Origin: Butyricimonas faecalis
GTDB lineage: Bacteria > Bacteroidota > Bacteroidia > Bacteroidales > Marinifilaceae
NCBI RefSeq assembly: GCF_003991565.1
Contig: NZ_CP032819.1
Span: 2,852,001-2,916,000, forward strand
Length of the DNA: 64,000 bases
Direction: 5' to 3'
Shown: positions 46,106 to 54,673 of the stretch, piece by piece
Position numbering within the stretch: position 1 is the stretch's first letter
Layout: every line of letters begins with the position of its first letter
The notes under the pieces: model-generated
What the model saw: the letters and a program-made list of their open reading frames with translations, nothing else
The model's database searches: none
What the model was told of the DNA's origin: nothing
Position numbers and translations under genes: made by a program

Positions 46106-47269
46106 TTATTTTAAGATCACATTATTCCCATTTACCTCGAAAGAAACTCTTCGAATCTTTTCCATCAAGTCAAATATCTCTGAAACTTCTTTGTATTTCA
46201 CGATATCCATCGAGAAACGTAACTCTTTAAGTTCCGAATTCGTGTAAAACACGTTAAAATCATACCATCTTTGCAACTCGTTCATGATATCTTCCAAACG
46301 AGCGTCCGTGAACACGATCCGTCCCAATTTCCAAGCAACAAATTCATCCGTATTCACCTTCGCAACCGCTATACTTCCGGCATTGTCGACTTTTGCTTGT
46401 TCTCCCGGCTCAATACGATGCACGTTATTCTCACTCTTCACTTCAACGCTACCTTTCACCAAAGTTGTCAGGAACTTCTTCTCGTCAGCATATGCTCTCA
46501 CACCGAACTCAGTTCCCAACACCGAAACATCAGCCCGATCCGTTCTTACAATAAATCGACGCTTGCTCTCATGTTCAACATTAAAATAAGCTTCGCCCTT
46601 CAACCAAACCAACCTCTCCTCCGATCCGAAATGAACGGGAATTCGTAATTCCGACTCGGAATTCAAATAAACCACGGTCCCGTCTTCCAATCGTACGACA
46701 TACTCACCACCTCTCGGAATCTCAATAACCGTGTAACTATTTTCCGCTACAACCACATCGTTATTTTTCATGAAATTCAACGTGTCCTGCTGATTAATCA
46801 TCGTGGACAACCCGTCATTCACGCATACCGTAGTGTCACCAAAAAGAGTAACCCGCTCTCCTGTTGATAATGTAACCACCGCTTTAGATCCCCCCACCTT
46901 TATTTCTTGAGATACGAAAGGCAATCCCGACGACTTCTCCACAGAACCCATCATATACCAAATAAATCCTCCCAACACAAATGGGAAAATAATCGCCGCC
47001 GCGATACGAGATACCTGCCAACGAATCTTGCGAGACCTTACTTCTATCGTTTTTCTCTTTATTTGCTTCCACCCCGCATCACGCAACGCACGATTATGAT
47101 CTCCCACCGCCTTCTTTAGATACGCCTCGGAATGCAAACTCTCGAAAAAACTCCTGTTTTGTTCAGAAGCATCCAACCACTCGTCCAACTCACACTGCTC
47201 ACCTTCAGAAATCTCTTTCAAAAGCGCTTTTGTTATCAATTTTTCCACTCGCTTACTATCCATATCCAT
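46106..47269 (-). CDS. FecR-family anti-sigma factor (locus 3)
   Basis: A 387-residue single-pass anti-sigma factor; a second in-frame ATG lies two codons in. Cytoplasmic N-terminus (VEKLITKALLKEISEGEQCELDEWL), membrane segment IAAAIIFPFVLGGFIWYMM, FecR domain (YTVIEIPRGGEYVVRLEDGTVVYLN, WLKGEAYFNVEHE, VLGTEFGVRAY) and C-terminal DUF4974 (LEDIMNELQRWYDFNVFY). It couples the downstream STN-bearing SusC with the upstream sigma factor. The gap to the sigma gene is 178 bp, wider than in loci 1 and 2, leaving room for an extra promoter. Confidence 0.94.
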   Translation of the reverse strand: MDMDSKRVEKLITKALLKEISEGEQCELDEWLDASEQNRSFFESLHSEAYLKKAVGDHNRALRDAGWKQIKRKTIEVRSRKIRWQVSRIAAAIIFPFVLGGFIWYMMGSVEKSSGLPFVSQEIKVGGSKAVVTLSTGERVTLFGDTTVCVNDGLSTMINQQDTLNFMKNNDVVVAENSYTVIEIPRGGEYVVRLEDGTVVYLNSESELRIPVHFGSEERLVWLKGEAYFNVEHESKRRFIVRTDRADVSVLGTEFGVRAYADEKKFLTTLVKGSVEVKSENNVHRIEPGEQAKVDNAGSIAVAKVNTDEFVAWKLGRIVFTDARLEDIMNELQRWYDFNVFYTNSELKELRFSMDIVKYKEVSEIFDLMEKIRRVSFEVNGNNVILK

Positions 47270-47447
47270 ACTATCAGATGTATTGTAATCGGTAATTTTT
47301 AATCATCCTTTTATTAAGAACTCCAAAATATATAACAGGTAGTATTCCCAACCTGACTTTTTTCGTTAAAAAATCATGTGGTGATCAAAATCAAGATAAA
47401 GAATCCCATTCGTAGCCCAACCATAGAAAAAGAAGGGACAGGGGAAT

Positions 47448-47999
47448 TCAAGCTCCATAGAGCATGACAAGAAACAACAAGTCCTTCAGTCGTTTCCTTA
47501 AATAATTATTCGCATTCGTCTTGTGCTTTTTAATGGTTGTAATAGCGATATGCAATTCTTCCGCAATCTCCTTATGACTTTTGCCCTCCAAACTTTTCAC
47601 GTAAACATTCTTACAAGCATCCGGAAGTTCCTCGAAAATATCATTTATCAAAGCGTATATCTCGGCCTCAATCATTTGGTACACAAACGATTCCTCGGTA
47701 TCTTCCACCTCAAAACCTTCCATGCGTTTCTCTTTTCTTTGAGCATCTCGAATAAAAGTCAGGCAATAATTTCGAACGACCCGGTACAGATAAGTCTTCA
47801 ATTGTATCACGTTCTCAAAGCGATCTCCTTTCTCCCACAATTTCACAAAAACATCCTGCAACAAATCACAGGCCACCTCCTCGTCCTTCACGTAACGCAT
47901 GGCGAAATACTTCAAAGCGGTAAAATACTCCTCGTACACCTCTTTAAACCTCTTTCTCTCTGATAAACAGATTAAACCAACCTTAGTTTCATTCAACAT
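47448..47999 (-). CDS. ECF RNA polymerase sigma factor (locus 3)
   Basis: A 183-residue FecI-like ECF sigma factor. Region 2 shows DEEVACDLLQDVFVKLWEKGD and YLYRVVRNYCLTFI. Region 4 has the helix-turn-helix GKSHKEIAEELHIAITTIKKHK. It ends in a short hydrophobic tail (LLFLVMLYGA), like the locus 1 sigma. TATATTTG lies 28 bp upstream. It heads the longest of the three gene strings, reaching the terminator at 34644. Confidence 0.95.
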   Translation of the reverse strand: MLNETKVGLICLSERKRFKEVYEEYFTALKYFAMRYVKDEEVACDLLQDVFVKLWEKGDRFENVIQLKTYLYRVVRNYCLTFIRDAQRKEKRMEGFEVEDTEESFVYQMIEAEIYALINDIFEELPDACKNVYVKSLEGKSHKEIAEELHIAITTIKKHKTNANNYLRKRLKDLLFLVMLYGA

Positions 48000-48026
48000 T
48001 TATCTTGCATTACGTTTTGACGAATA

Positions 48027-48034
48027 CAAATATA
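48027..48034 (-). promoter_or_regulatory. Promoter -7 box upstream of ECF sigma gene, locus 3
   Basis: The minus strand reads TATATTTG, with T-rich sequence (TTTTTACTTTTAATG) just upstream as a possible -33 region. Confidence 0.55.
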
Positions 48035-48085
48035 AGCACATTAAAAGTAAAAATACGAATAGACTTCAATTTAAATGGGCGAACA

Positions 48086-48120
48086 AAAAATACCCCGGGA
48101 ACAAATACCATTCCCGGGGA
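48086..48120 (-). terminator. Rho-independent terminator of the tandem MutS-like genes
   Basis: Perfect 9-bp stem CCCCGGGAA (48093-48101) / TTCCCGGGG (48111-48119). On the minus strand it is followed by TATTTTTTG, 31 bp after the stop of the second MutS-like gene. Confidence 0.88.
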
Positions 48121-48150
48121 TCAATTATACTATCCTAAAATTTTATCCGA

Positions 48151-49488
48151 CTAAGAAGCCACCTCGCCCTTAATAATCTCGATAATTTTCTCGTTATTAA
48201 TAATAATCATACCGTGTTTATCACTCGTGATACCCGGTTCCAACTTATACGTATATGTCGGCAACTTCCCTTTCATCACGGTCGGGAGATACTCGAACGT
48301 CACGTTATCACAACGTTTTCCGAGTTCCTGTCCCACCTCTATAATATGGGTTGAAACCATAAACGCACAATTCTTTCTCTCGGCAATCGCCTCCGTAACG
48401 GCCAACGTGGCATCAAAAGCATCCTTCACGTTCGTACCCTTGAACAACTCGTCGAAGATCACAACCAAGCGTTTGTCACGACTCACCTCGATAGCAACCT
48501 TTTTCACACGAAGCACTTCAGCATAGAAGTGACTATAACCCAAGTTAATATTATCCGGCACGTTAATAGACGTGTACATACCATCTTGAATACGGAACTT
48601 CATGGATGTCGCTGCCACGGGGAATCCCATGTGGGCCAAGTACACCGAAATACCGAAAGATTTCATCAACGTGGACTTTCCGGCCATGTTAGCACCCGTC
48701 AAGAAGAACACGTTCTTCGTGGCCGTAACCTCTAGATCGTTCGAAATCGCCCCATCGATACGAGGATGGTGCAAACCTTTCACCGCAACCAAAATCTCCC
48801 CGTCATCAGCCGCTTCCGCGAAGCAGAACTTCTTCTCCCGAGCCACGCTACCTACCACCACGTTCACGTCAATCTCCTGTAACAACTCGACGATTTCCTT
48901 GAAGTTCTTGTGACAGACGCACCGCAAATTCCGATCAAAAAAGAGCATATCCATCAAACCGGGATTCTCCCGACGAGTATTCTCCAATAACTTCGTCACC
49001 CGGCTATCATTCAATAACGCCTTTCCGCGTTCCGCGATCTTCTGAAAAGGATTCCCGGCCACGTCACGTCCCAACTCGTCAAAATAAGTCCGGGCCTTCC
49101 GGAAAAATTCAATCGATGTCACGATACGATCCCGGATAATCCCGAATTCAGGATCATGGCTGATATAAAACATCGCTTTTGCTCGCAAAACTTGCAGCAT
49201 ATTCATAAAAGCTCGTTTCCCGCTAGCCCCGGCAATATATTGTTCCACGACATCAAACTCGTCTTTCCCGAAAGGAAAGCCAAAATCATGGTCTCTAAAA
49301 TAACGGAATACAGCAGACCGCTCGTTGATAGATTTCGCATCCGTCAACGGGTGCAGAAACATATCCTCCATCTTCCGCTCACCACCCCGGGTGACCGTCC
49401 CGACGTACAAACTGTAAACGGAATTATTCTTGTATTTCCCCAGAAGATTCAGATCGTCCAGGGTCTGTTTATCTGTCTCAAAACTCAT
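48151..49488 (-). CDS. MutS-like ATPase lacking mismatch-recognition domains (copy B)
   Basis: A 445-residue protein with only the MutS lever/core-like helical part (about 1-230) and ATPase domain V. Walker A is TGANMAGKS at 264-272 (MutS proper has TGPNMAGKS), the N3-like segment DNINLGYSHFYAEVLRVK, Walker B VVIFDELFKGTN with D346/E347, and H381 in the STHI H-loop. There is no N-terminal mismatch-binding domain and no Smr or HNH domain. It overlaps the upstream paralogue by 4 bp (ATGA), so the two are translationally coupled and could form a heterodimer. The substrate is unknown; a role in DNA structure handling rather than classical mismatch repair is inferred. Confidence 0.88.
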   Translation of the reverse strand: MSFETDKQTLDDLNLLGKYKNNSVYSLYVGTVTRGGERKMEDMFLHPLTDAKSINERSAVFRYFRDHDFGFPFGKDEFDVVEQYIAGASGKRAFMNMLQVLRAKAMFYISHDPEFGIIRDRIVTSIEFFRKARTYFDELGRDVAGNPFQKIAERGKALLNDSRVTKLLENTRRENPGLMDMLFFDRNLRCVCHKNFKEIVELLQEIDVNVVVGSVAREKKFCFAEAADDGEILVAVKGLHHPRIDGAISNDLEVTATKNVFFLTGANMAGKSTLMKSFGISVYLAHMGFPVAATSMKFRIQDGMYTSINVPDNINLGYSHFYAEVLRVKKVAIEVSRDKRLVVIFDELFKGTNVKDAFDATLAVTEAIAERKNCAFMVSTHIIEVGQELGKRCDNVTFEYLPTVMKGKLPTYTYKLEPGITSDKHGMIIINNEKIIEIIKGEVAS

Positions 49489-50819
49489 GCTTCTCCATTT
49501 TTAATGATTTCAATAATGTGTTCGTTATTCACGATCATCATACCATGACGATCATCCGTGACACCGGGAGCCAGCGTGTAAGTATAAATAGGCTTACTTC
49601 CCTCCATCTTGGTCGGCAAATAAACGAAATTAATGTTATCACACTTTGCTTTCAGTACTTCTCCCGCCTCTATAATATGAGTCGAAATGATAAACGTGCA
49701 ATTCCGGATTCCTGCAAAAGCCTCCGTCACTGCAACTGTCGCATCGTAAGCATCCTTCACGTTCGTACCGCGGAACAACTCGTCAAACACCACAACCAAA
49801 TGCTGGGTTTGTCTAACCTGCTGTGCCACTTTCTTCACCCGCAAAACTTCAGCGTAGAAATGGCTATATCCCATATTCAAGTTATCCGGTAGGTTAATCG
49901 TCGTGAACATCCCGTTCTGAACAGAAAACTCCATCTCTTTCGCGGGAACAGGGAATCCCACATGAGCCAAGAAAACCGTGATACCAAAACTCTTCATAAA
50001 AGTCGACTTTCCGGCCATATTTGCTCCCGTCAAAAAGATCACGTTACTATTCTCGTCCACCGTGATCGTGTTACCGACAGGCTTCGTGAGGAAAGGATGG
50101 AACATTCCCTTCATAACCAACCTGTTTTTATCATTCGGATGAGCTTTAGCGAAAACAAAACCACGTTCTTTTGCCACGTTGGCCACGGCCATGTAAACAT
50201 CCAGCAAATAAACGTAATACAAAATCTTCATCAACTTATCCCGTTCCTCGAAACGCAACACCCGGTCGTAAACAACCGCCTGCTCGTAACTTAGCTTTTT
50301 CTTCCCCTTCTCGGCAACATACCAGGACCACTTCTCGTTACCGAGCAATCCCCGCAAATTAGCGGTCAACTCGGCTATCGTCTTGTTCTCGGCATCTGCC
50401 TTGGAATTCTTCAAAAAGGCATCCAATGTATTCAACAACTCTATACAACAAACAATCCCGTTGTGGATTTGAGTATACTCTGTATCCGTCCCAACGAGAT
50501 TCTTAAATTTTCGTCCTAACGTGTTATCCTGCGTCATCAACTGCGTACGCCTGTCCGTGTTGCTCAGGTAGAATTCCATCGTGTCAAAAATTTCTCCACG
50601 GAACGGGAACTCTGCTTCAATATCACGATAATAACGGATCACGTCACTTCTCTCATTAATCTGGTCTGCATCCGATAGGGGATACAAAAACATCTCTTCA
50701 AGAATTTTCGCACCACCCCGCGTACGGGTCCGGTTGAAAATATCATAAACAGACTTCGTTCGGTTATTCCCAAAAATAGCCAAATCATCCAATGTCTGTT
50801 TGTCTATTTTAAAGCTCAT
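49485..50819 (-). CDS. MutS-like ATPase lacking mismatch-recognition domains (copy A)
   Basis: 444 residues, co-linear with its downstream neighbour over the full length: Walker A TGANMAGKS at the same positions 264-272, DNLNMGYSHFYAEVLRVK, VVVFDELFRGTNVKDA and STHIIEAGEVL. The N-terminal ~50 residues are especially close (MSF-IDKQTLDDL, and later LSDADQINERSDV against LTDAKSINERSAV), showing recent-to-moderate tandem duplication. Both copies keep every ATPase residue, so neither looks dead. It is separated by 148 bp from the next upstream gene. Confidence 0.88.
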   Translation of the reverse strand: MSFKIDKQTLDDLAIFGNNRTKSVYDIFNRTRTRGGAKILEEMFLYPLSDADQINERSDVIRYYRDIEAEFPFRGEIFDTMEFYLSNTDRRTQLMTQDNTLGRKFKNLVGTDTEYTQIHNGIVCCIELLNTLDAFLKNSKADAENKTIAELTANLRGLLGNEKWSWYVAEKGKKKLSYEQAVVYDRVLRFEERDKLMKILYYVYLLDVYMAVANVAKERGFVFAKAHPNDKNRLVMKGMFHPFLTKPVGNTITVDENSNVIFLTGANMAGKSTFMKSFGITVFLAHVGFPVPAKEMEFSVQNGMFTTINLPDNLNMGYSHFYAEVLRVKKVAQQVRQTQHLVVVFDELFRGTNVKDAYDATVAVTEAFAGIRNCTFIISTHIIEAGEVLKAKCDNINFVYLPTKMEGSKPIYTYTLAPGVTDDRHGMMIVNNEHIIEIIKNGEA

Positions 50820-50918
50820 CCTATATGAATTAAAAATGAAAAATGAAAATTAAAATGTACACCCTTACAAATATACATATTCTAATTTTCTTGACTCTCT
50901 AAATGATAGAATCTTTTT

Positions 50919-50956
50919 ATTTATGATCGGGAGATCATCAATCCCCCGGTCATAAA
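50919..50956 (-). other. Hairpin downstream of the second GldFG-like gene
   Basis: Imperfect arms TTTATGATCGGG and CCCGGTCATAAA. It lies 12 bp past the stop codon, but the coding strand continues A-rich rather than U-rich, so termination is uncertain. The rest of this 148-bp gap holds an A-rich AAAAATG-type simple repeat near 50828-50853. Confidence 0.45.
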
Positions 50957-50967
50957 TACTGTATCTT

Positions 50968-53271
50968 TTATCTTCCTTTTCTACGAATCCACAAGAAGAT
51001 ACCTATTCCTGCCAGTAATAGAGGCAACACGATCATGAACGACCATTTAATCACCTTGCTTCCGGTTTTTTCCACGTACACCTTATCATCCGGGAGAGCA
51101 GGACGTCTTACATCAATAGGCACTTCGTTATCCGACATCCAGAAGAAAGCTCCGGTAATCAACGAGAAGTTTGCAGTCCGAACACCTGGAACTCTTCGTC
51201 CGAATTCCCCGTTGCTGATACAATCCGCATCTCCGGTCAGAATAATCTTCTGTTCCTTATTCCCCACTTTTTTAGACAACGCAACCACGGTATTGTAGAT
51301 TTTCTCTACTTCACCGATAGCTGGGTTCAAACGTATCGTATCATCAATGAAATCTGTCGTTTCCAATTCATTCCAAACACCAAGCGTGTCAGTCGTGAAC
51401 ATATTCGTCACCGTGTACCCCTTGTCTGCGATTTGTTCTAACCCGGCAGTGCTAGGTGTCGTGATAACCATATGACGATGACGCATTATACCAAAATCAT
51501 AAGCAATACTATCAGCCTCTGCCGTCGGGTAAGAAAGGATCACATCAGCCTGCAAGTTTGTGTCTCTCTTCACCAGCACGCCTGTTGTCATCTCATAACC
51601 AAACTTGGCAAACAACTTGTTCATTACATCTCTACGTTTCGGTTCTCCCAAGATGAACAAATTACCTCCCCGATCAATATATTGTTGTAAGTTAGCTTCC
51701 TGCTCCGGAGTAAACCACTCACGCATATCAGAGATCACGATAATATTAATATCCTCCGGCACTTGCTGATCCATCACAACTTTCGTAACATCAAATCCTT
51801 GATTTTCCAAAGCATAACGGAAACCCTTGTCATTAGCAAAAGCACTATAATCGCGGTCTTTACCACCTGAATAACTGCGTTCACCCTGTCCTTCTACGAA
51901 TCCGACTTTCGGAAGCTCCATTACCATCCGTTTGAAAGCGGCAGAAATCTCTCTTTCACTCGGGAAACGTTGCATGTCATTATATATTCTCAACCATGCT
52001 TTTTCGCCGTTATCGCGAACAATCTGACGCACGAACGTGTTACCCTCTCCTGACAAATCTATGATTTTCCGAATCTCTTCTGGAGCCATGAACTTGTTGG
52101 AATCCAAACCGTAGATCTTACAAACCTCGACCATCTTCTCGCGAAGTGTTGCATTCGGGAATCTTCTGTCCAACATGGGGTTCGCCGTAGTATCATAATA
52201 ATACACGTATTTTAACTTCATGTCCGGTTTGAAACGCAAATATTGCTCGAAACGCTCCATATCCGGTTTCAAGAAATAAGGAGCTGCAAACCAAGATGAC
52301 CCTGGGTCAAGTGCATTAATATAGGTCGTTATTGTCATACCGCCATCCAATTTCGCCACGATATCCTGGCTATTCGGGGTCAACGTGTTAATTTTCGTTG
52401 ACGTCGCATCGTGATAGAGCTTCATTTGCGGAAGGGCAGACAAATAACCCAAGAAGCAAGCCAAGAAAATAACACCGATATTTCTTCCTAAAGTAATCAC
52501 GAAACGGATTTTCTGACGAACCGAATTCAAACGAATAATCGTTAATGACAAGAAAAGACAAACCACGATAACAAAATAAAGAACATCCTCGCTACAAATC
52601 AATCCGGCAATAAACTTCCCACTTCGACCGGGCATGGACAACCAATAAGTCACGTCGCGAATAAAATCATATTCCTGCCACCATCCGCCAATCATGCTCA
52701 ATACCATCAACACGGCAAACGTTCCAATAGCCGCCACGATCTGGTAAGAAGTCAAACTGGACATGAAAATACCGATAGCCGCGTAAGCACAGATCAACAG
52801 GTACAATCCCAACAATCCGGTTAAAACCATCGATAATTCAAAATCTTTAACGACAGCCCAGCTACAAAGAGTAATCAAGAATAAGATTCCAATCATGATA
52901 AGACCGTAAATCATCATGGAGAAGAATTTTCCCACGATAATCTGGGTATTCGTGATCGGAGAAGAATACAACAAACGGATAGATCCACTACTCAACTCCT
53001 TGCTCACCAAACTCATGGTCAACAAAGGAATATAGAAATACAAATAATTTTGCATCAAGGTGAAAACTCCACCCCATCTGCTGGCAAAAATAGTAATTGT
53101 AGCTCCCTCAACACTATACCCCATTTCTTGGGAACTCACGAGACCGGTCAACTGGTTAGCAAAAAGCATTCCCGATTGAACCCCAAATACGACTAAAATT
53201 AGCCATGCCACAGGAGAATAGAACAACATTTGTAATTCCGTCCTCGCTATATTATATATCATTTTAAACAT
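50968..53271 (-). CDS. GldF/GldG-type ABC permease fusion (complete)
   Basis: A 767-residue protein. Residues 1-~245 form an ABC-2 permease with six membrane segments (MFKMIYNIARTELQMLFYSP, LMSLVSKELSSGSIRLLYSSPI, IFMSSLTSYQIVAAIGTFAVLMVLSMIG). Then comes a membrane segment (NIGVIFLACFLGYLS) and a large periplasmic GldG/ABC_transp_aux-like region (SQDIVAKLDGGMTITTYIN, INIIVISDMREWFTPEQEANLQQYIDRGGNLFILGEPKR). A final membrane anchor (WSFMIVLPLLLAGIGIFLWIRRKGR) closes the protein. It is 11 bp downstream of its ATPase. In gliding species GldA/F/G are needed for motility, but fused homologues occur in non-gliding gut species and their cargo is undetermined. It is paralogous to the partial protein at 1-1496. 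Confidence 0.88.
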   Translation of the reverse strand: MFKMIYNIARTELQMLFYSPVAWLILVVFGVQSGMLFANQLTGLVSSQEMGYSVEGATITIFASRWGGVFTLMQNYLYFYIPLLTMSLVSKELSSGSIRLLYSSPITNTQIIVGKFFSMMIYGLIMIGILFLITLCSWAVVKDFELSMVLTGLLGLYLLICAYAAIGIFMSSLTSYQIVAAIGTFAVLMVLSMIGGWWQEYDFIRDVTYWLSMPGRSGKFIAGLICSEDVLYFVIVVCLFLSLTIIRLNSVRQKIRFVITLGRNIGVIFLACFLGYLSALPQMKLYHDATSTKINTLTPNSQDIVAKLDGGMTITTYINALDPGSSWFAAPYFLKPDMERFEQYLRFKPDMKLKYVYYYDTTANPMLDRRFPNATLREKMVEVCKIYGLDSNKFMAPEEIRKIIDLSGEGNTFVRQIVRDNGEKAWLRIYNDMQRFPSEREISAAFKRMVMELPKVGFVEGQGERSYSGGKDRDYSAFANDKGFRYALENQGFDVTKVVMDQQVPEDINIIVISDMREWFTPEQEANLQQYIDRGGNLFILGEPKRRDVMNKLFAKFGYEMTTGVLVKRDTNLQADVILSYPTAEADSIAYDFGIMRHRHMVITTPSTAGLEQIADKGYTVTNMFTTDTLGVWNELETTDFIDDTIRLNPAIGEVEKIYNTVVALSKKVGNKEQKIILTGDADCISNGEFGRRVPGVRTANFSLITGAFFWMSDNEVPIDVRRPALPDDKVYVEKTGSKVIKWSFMIVLPLLLAGIGIFLWIRRKGR

Positions 53272-53282
53272 AACCCGATTTT

Positions 53283-54209
53283 TTAATGTGCTTTCTTAGA
53301 TAATTCTGCGAATATATTATCGAGGGAACTCTTCTCCACCCGAACCTCTGACAAACGCCAATTGTTAGCGGCGCTTAGTTTCACGATTTGGTCAATAACC
53401 TCCTGTGCCTCGGTGAAACGAAGACGGAAATTCCGGTTTCCTAACTCTTCCACGCCAAGAACACCCTCTATCTTCGCCAACTCATCGGCAACGGGCGGGT
53501 CTATCATTGAAACATAGAGAGAATTCGGGATAATGTAATTATCAAATTCATCTACGGTTCCCATAAACACCAGCTTACCTTCCTCGATCATCAGGATATG
53601 ATCACACACAGCCTGCACTTCAGTCAAAATATGGGTAGAAAGAATCACGGTACGATCCTTGGCAATATCATGGATCAAGTGACGGATTTCCATAATCTGG
53701 TTCGGGTCCAAACCGTTTGTCGGCTCGTCAAAGATAACTAGATCAGGTTTATGAACAATGGCCTGAGCAATACCAACACGTTGCTGATAACCACCGGATA
53801 GATTCTTGATCAAGCGTTTGCGGAAATGAGTAATTCCACATTTTGCCAGTACTTCATCCACCGCCGGGAGAAGATCCTTGTCTGCCACCCAACGCAATCT
53901 TGCACAGTGAATCAAATACTCTTCCACCGTTAAATCACCATACAAAGGTGGTTTCTGCGGTAGAAAACCGATGTGACGTTTCGCATCAACCGGTCTTTTA
54001 CGGGCATCAATACCATTAATAAAAACCTGCCCTTCAGTTTGTTTAATGACTCCACTAATAATATTCATCGTGGTTGACTTTCCGGCCCCGTTAGACCCTA
54101 GCAACCCGTATATCCCCCCCCGGGGAATCTCGAAGCTAATGTCTCTTACGGCCCATTGGATGCTGTAACGATGTGACAAATGTTCGACTTTTACAACTGG
54201 CTCTTCCAT
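53283..54209 (-). CDS. ABC transporter ATP-binding protein (GldA/CcmA-like), second copy
   Basis: 308 residues from the ATG at 54209 (MEEPVVKVEHLSHRY), the start that aligns with its paralogue at 1523-2446; the frame extends 24 codons further. Walker A GSNGAGKST at 38-46, signature LSGGYQQR, Walker B LVIFDEPTNGLDP and STHIL switch are all intact. It has the same GldA-like C-terminal accessory region. It forms a two-gene transporter with 50968-53271 that is not attached to any SusCD cluster, unlike the copy in locus 1. Confidence 0.93.
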   Translation of the reverse strand: MEEPVVKVEHLSHRYSIQWAVRDISFEIPRGGIYGLLGSNGAGKSTTMNIISGVIKQTEGQVFINGIDARKRPVDAKRHIGFLPQKPPLYGDLTVEEYLIHCARLRWVADKDLLPAVDEVLAKCGITHFRKRLIKNLSGGYQQRVGIAQAIVHKPDLVIFDEPTNGLDPNQIMEIRHLIHDIAKDRTVILSTHILTEVQAVCDHILMIEEGKLVFMGTVDEFDNYIIPNSLYVSMIDPPVADELAKIEGVLGVEELGNRNFRLRFTEAQEVIDQIVKLSAANNWRLSEVRVEKSSLDNIFAELSKKAH

Positions 54210-54673
54210 AAACTTGTTATTAAAATTAATATTGTCTACAATAACACGTATAAACTTTATAAAAAGACGTTCCAAAAACAATTTAGTGTTATTCAGAAAT
54301 CAACTTTATGAAATTTTTAAGATATTCAAATTCCTCAACAAGTTGTTTTACATCAAATTACACAAACTACCATTCTGCATTTTCAGAAGAAAATAACATT
54401 TCAAACTTTTACATCATCACTTCAAAAACAAATATACACTAAAAAGTCAGGAACATTTTTTTATATTTTGTTTTGTCAAAAATAGTAAAATGCAAATAGG
54501 TGCAATATCAAAAATACAACTTTAACTTTTTATTAATAACAATATTAAGAATCTCTTCACACATTGAAAATCAGAAGGACAAAAAAAACATTTCTCCCTT
54601 ATTGCAGTTTCAATCGGAATCCCCTAACTTGCATCCCGGATTTTGAGTGAACATTAAGAATCAAACGGAAAAG
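54210..54673. other. AT-rich divergent promoter region
   Basis: 464 bp between two divergent genes, strongly AT-rich, with no credible ORF or RNA gene. A promoter for the M23 gene is visible at 54602-54631; the minus-strand promoter for the ABC ATPase could not be fixed with confidence. Confidence 0.6.
54602..54631 (+). promoter_or_regulatory. Putative promoter of the M23 peptidase gene
   Basis: TTG at 54602-54604, 20 bp spacer, TAACTTG at 54625-54631, a good fit to the Bacteroidota -33/-7 arrangement, 42 bp upstream of the ATG. Confidence 0.5.
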
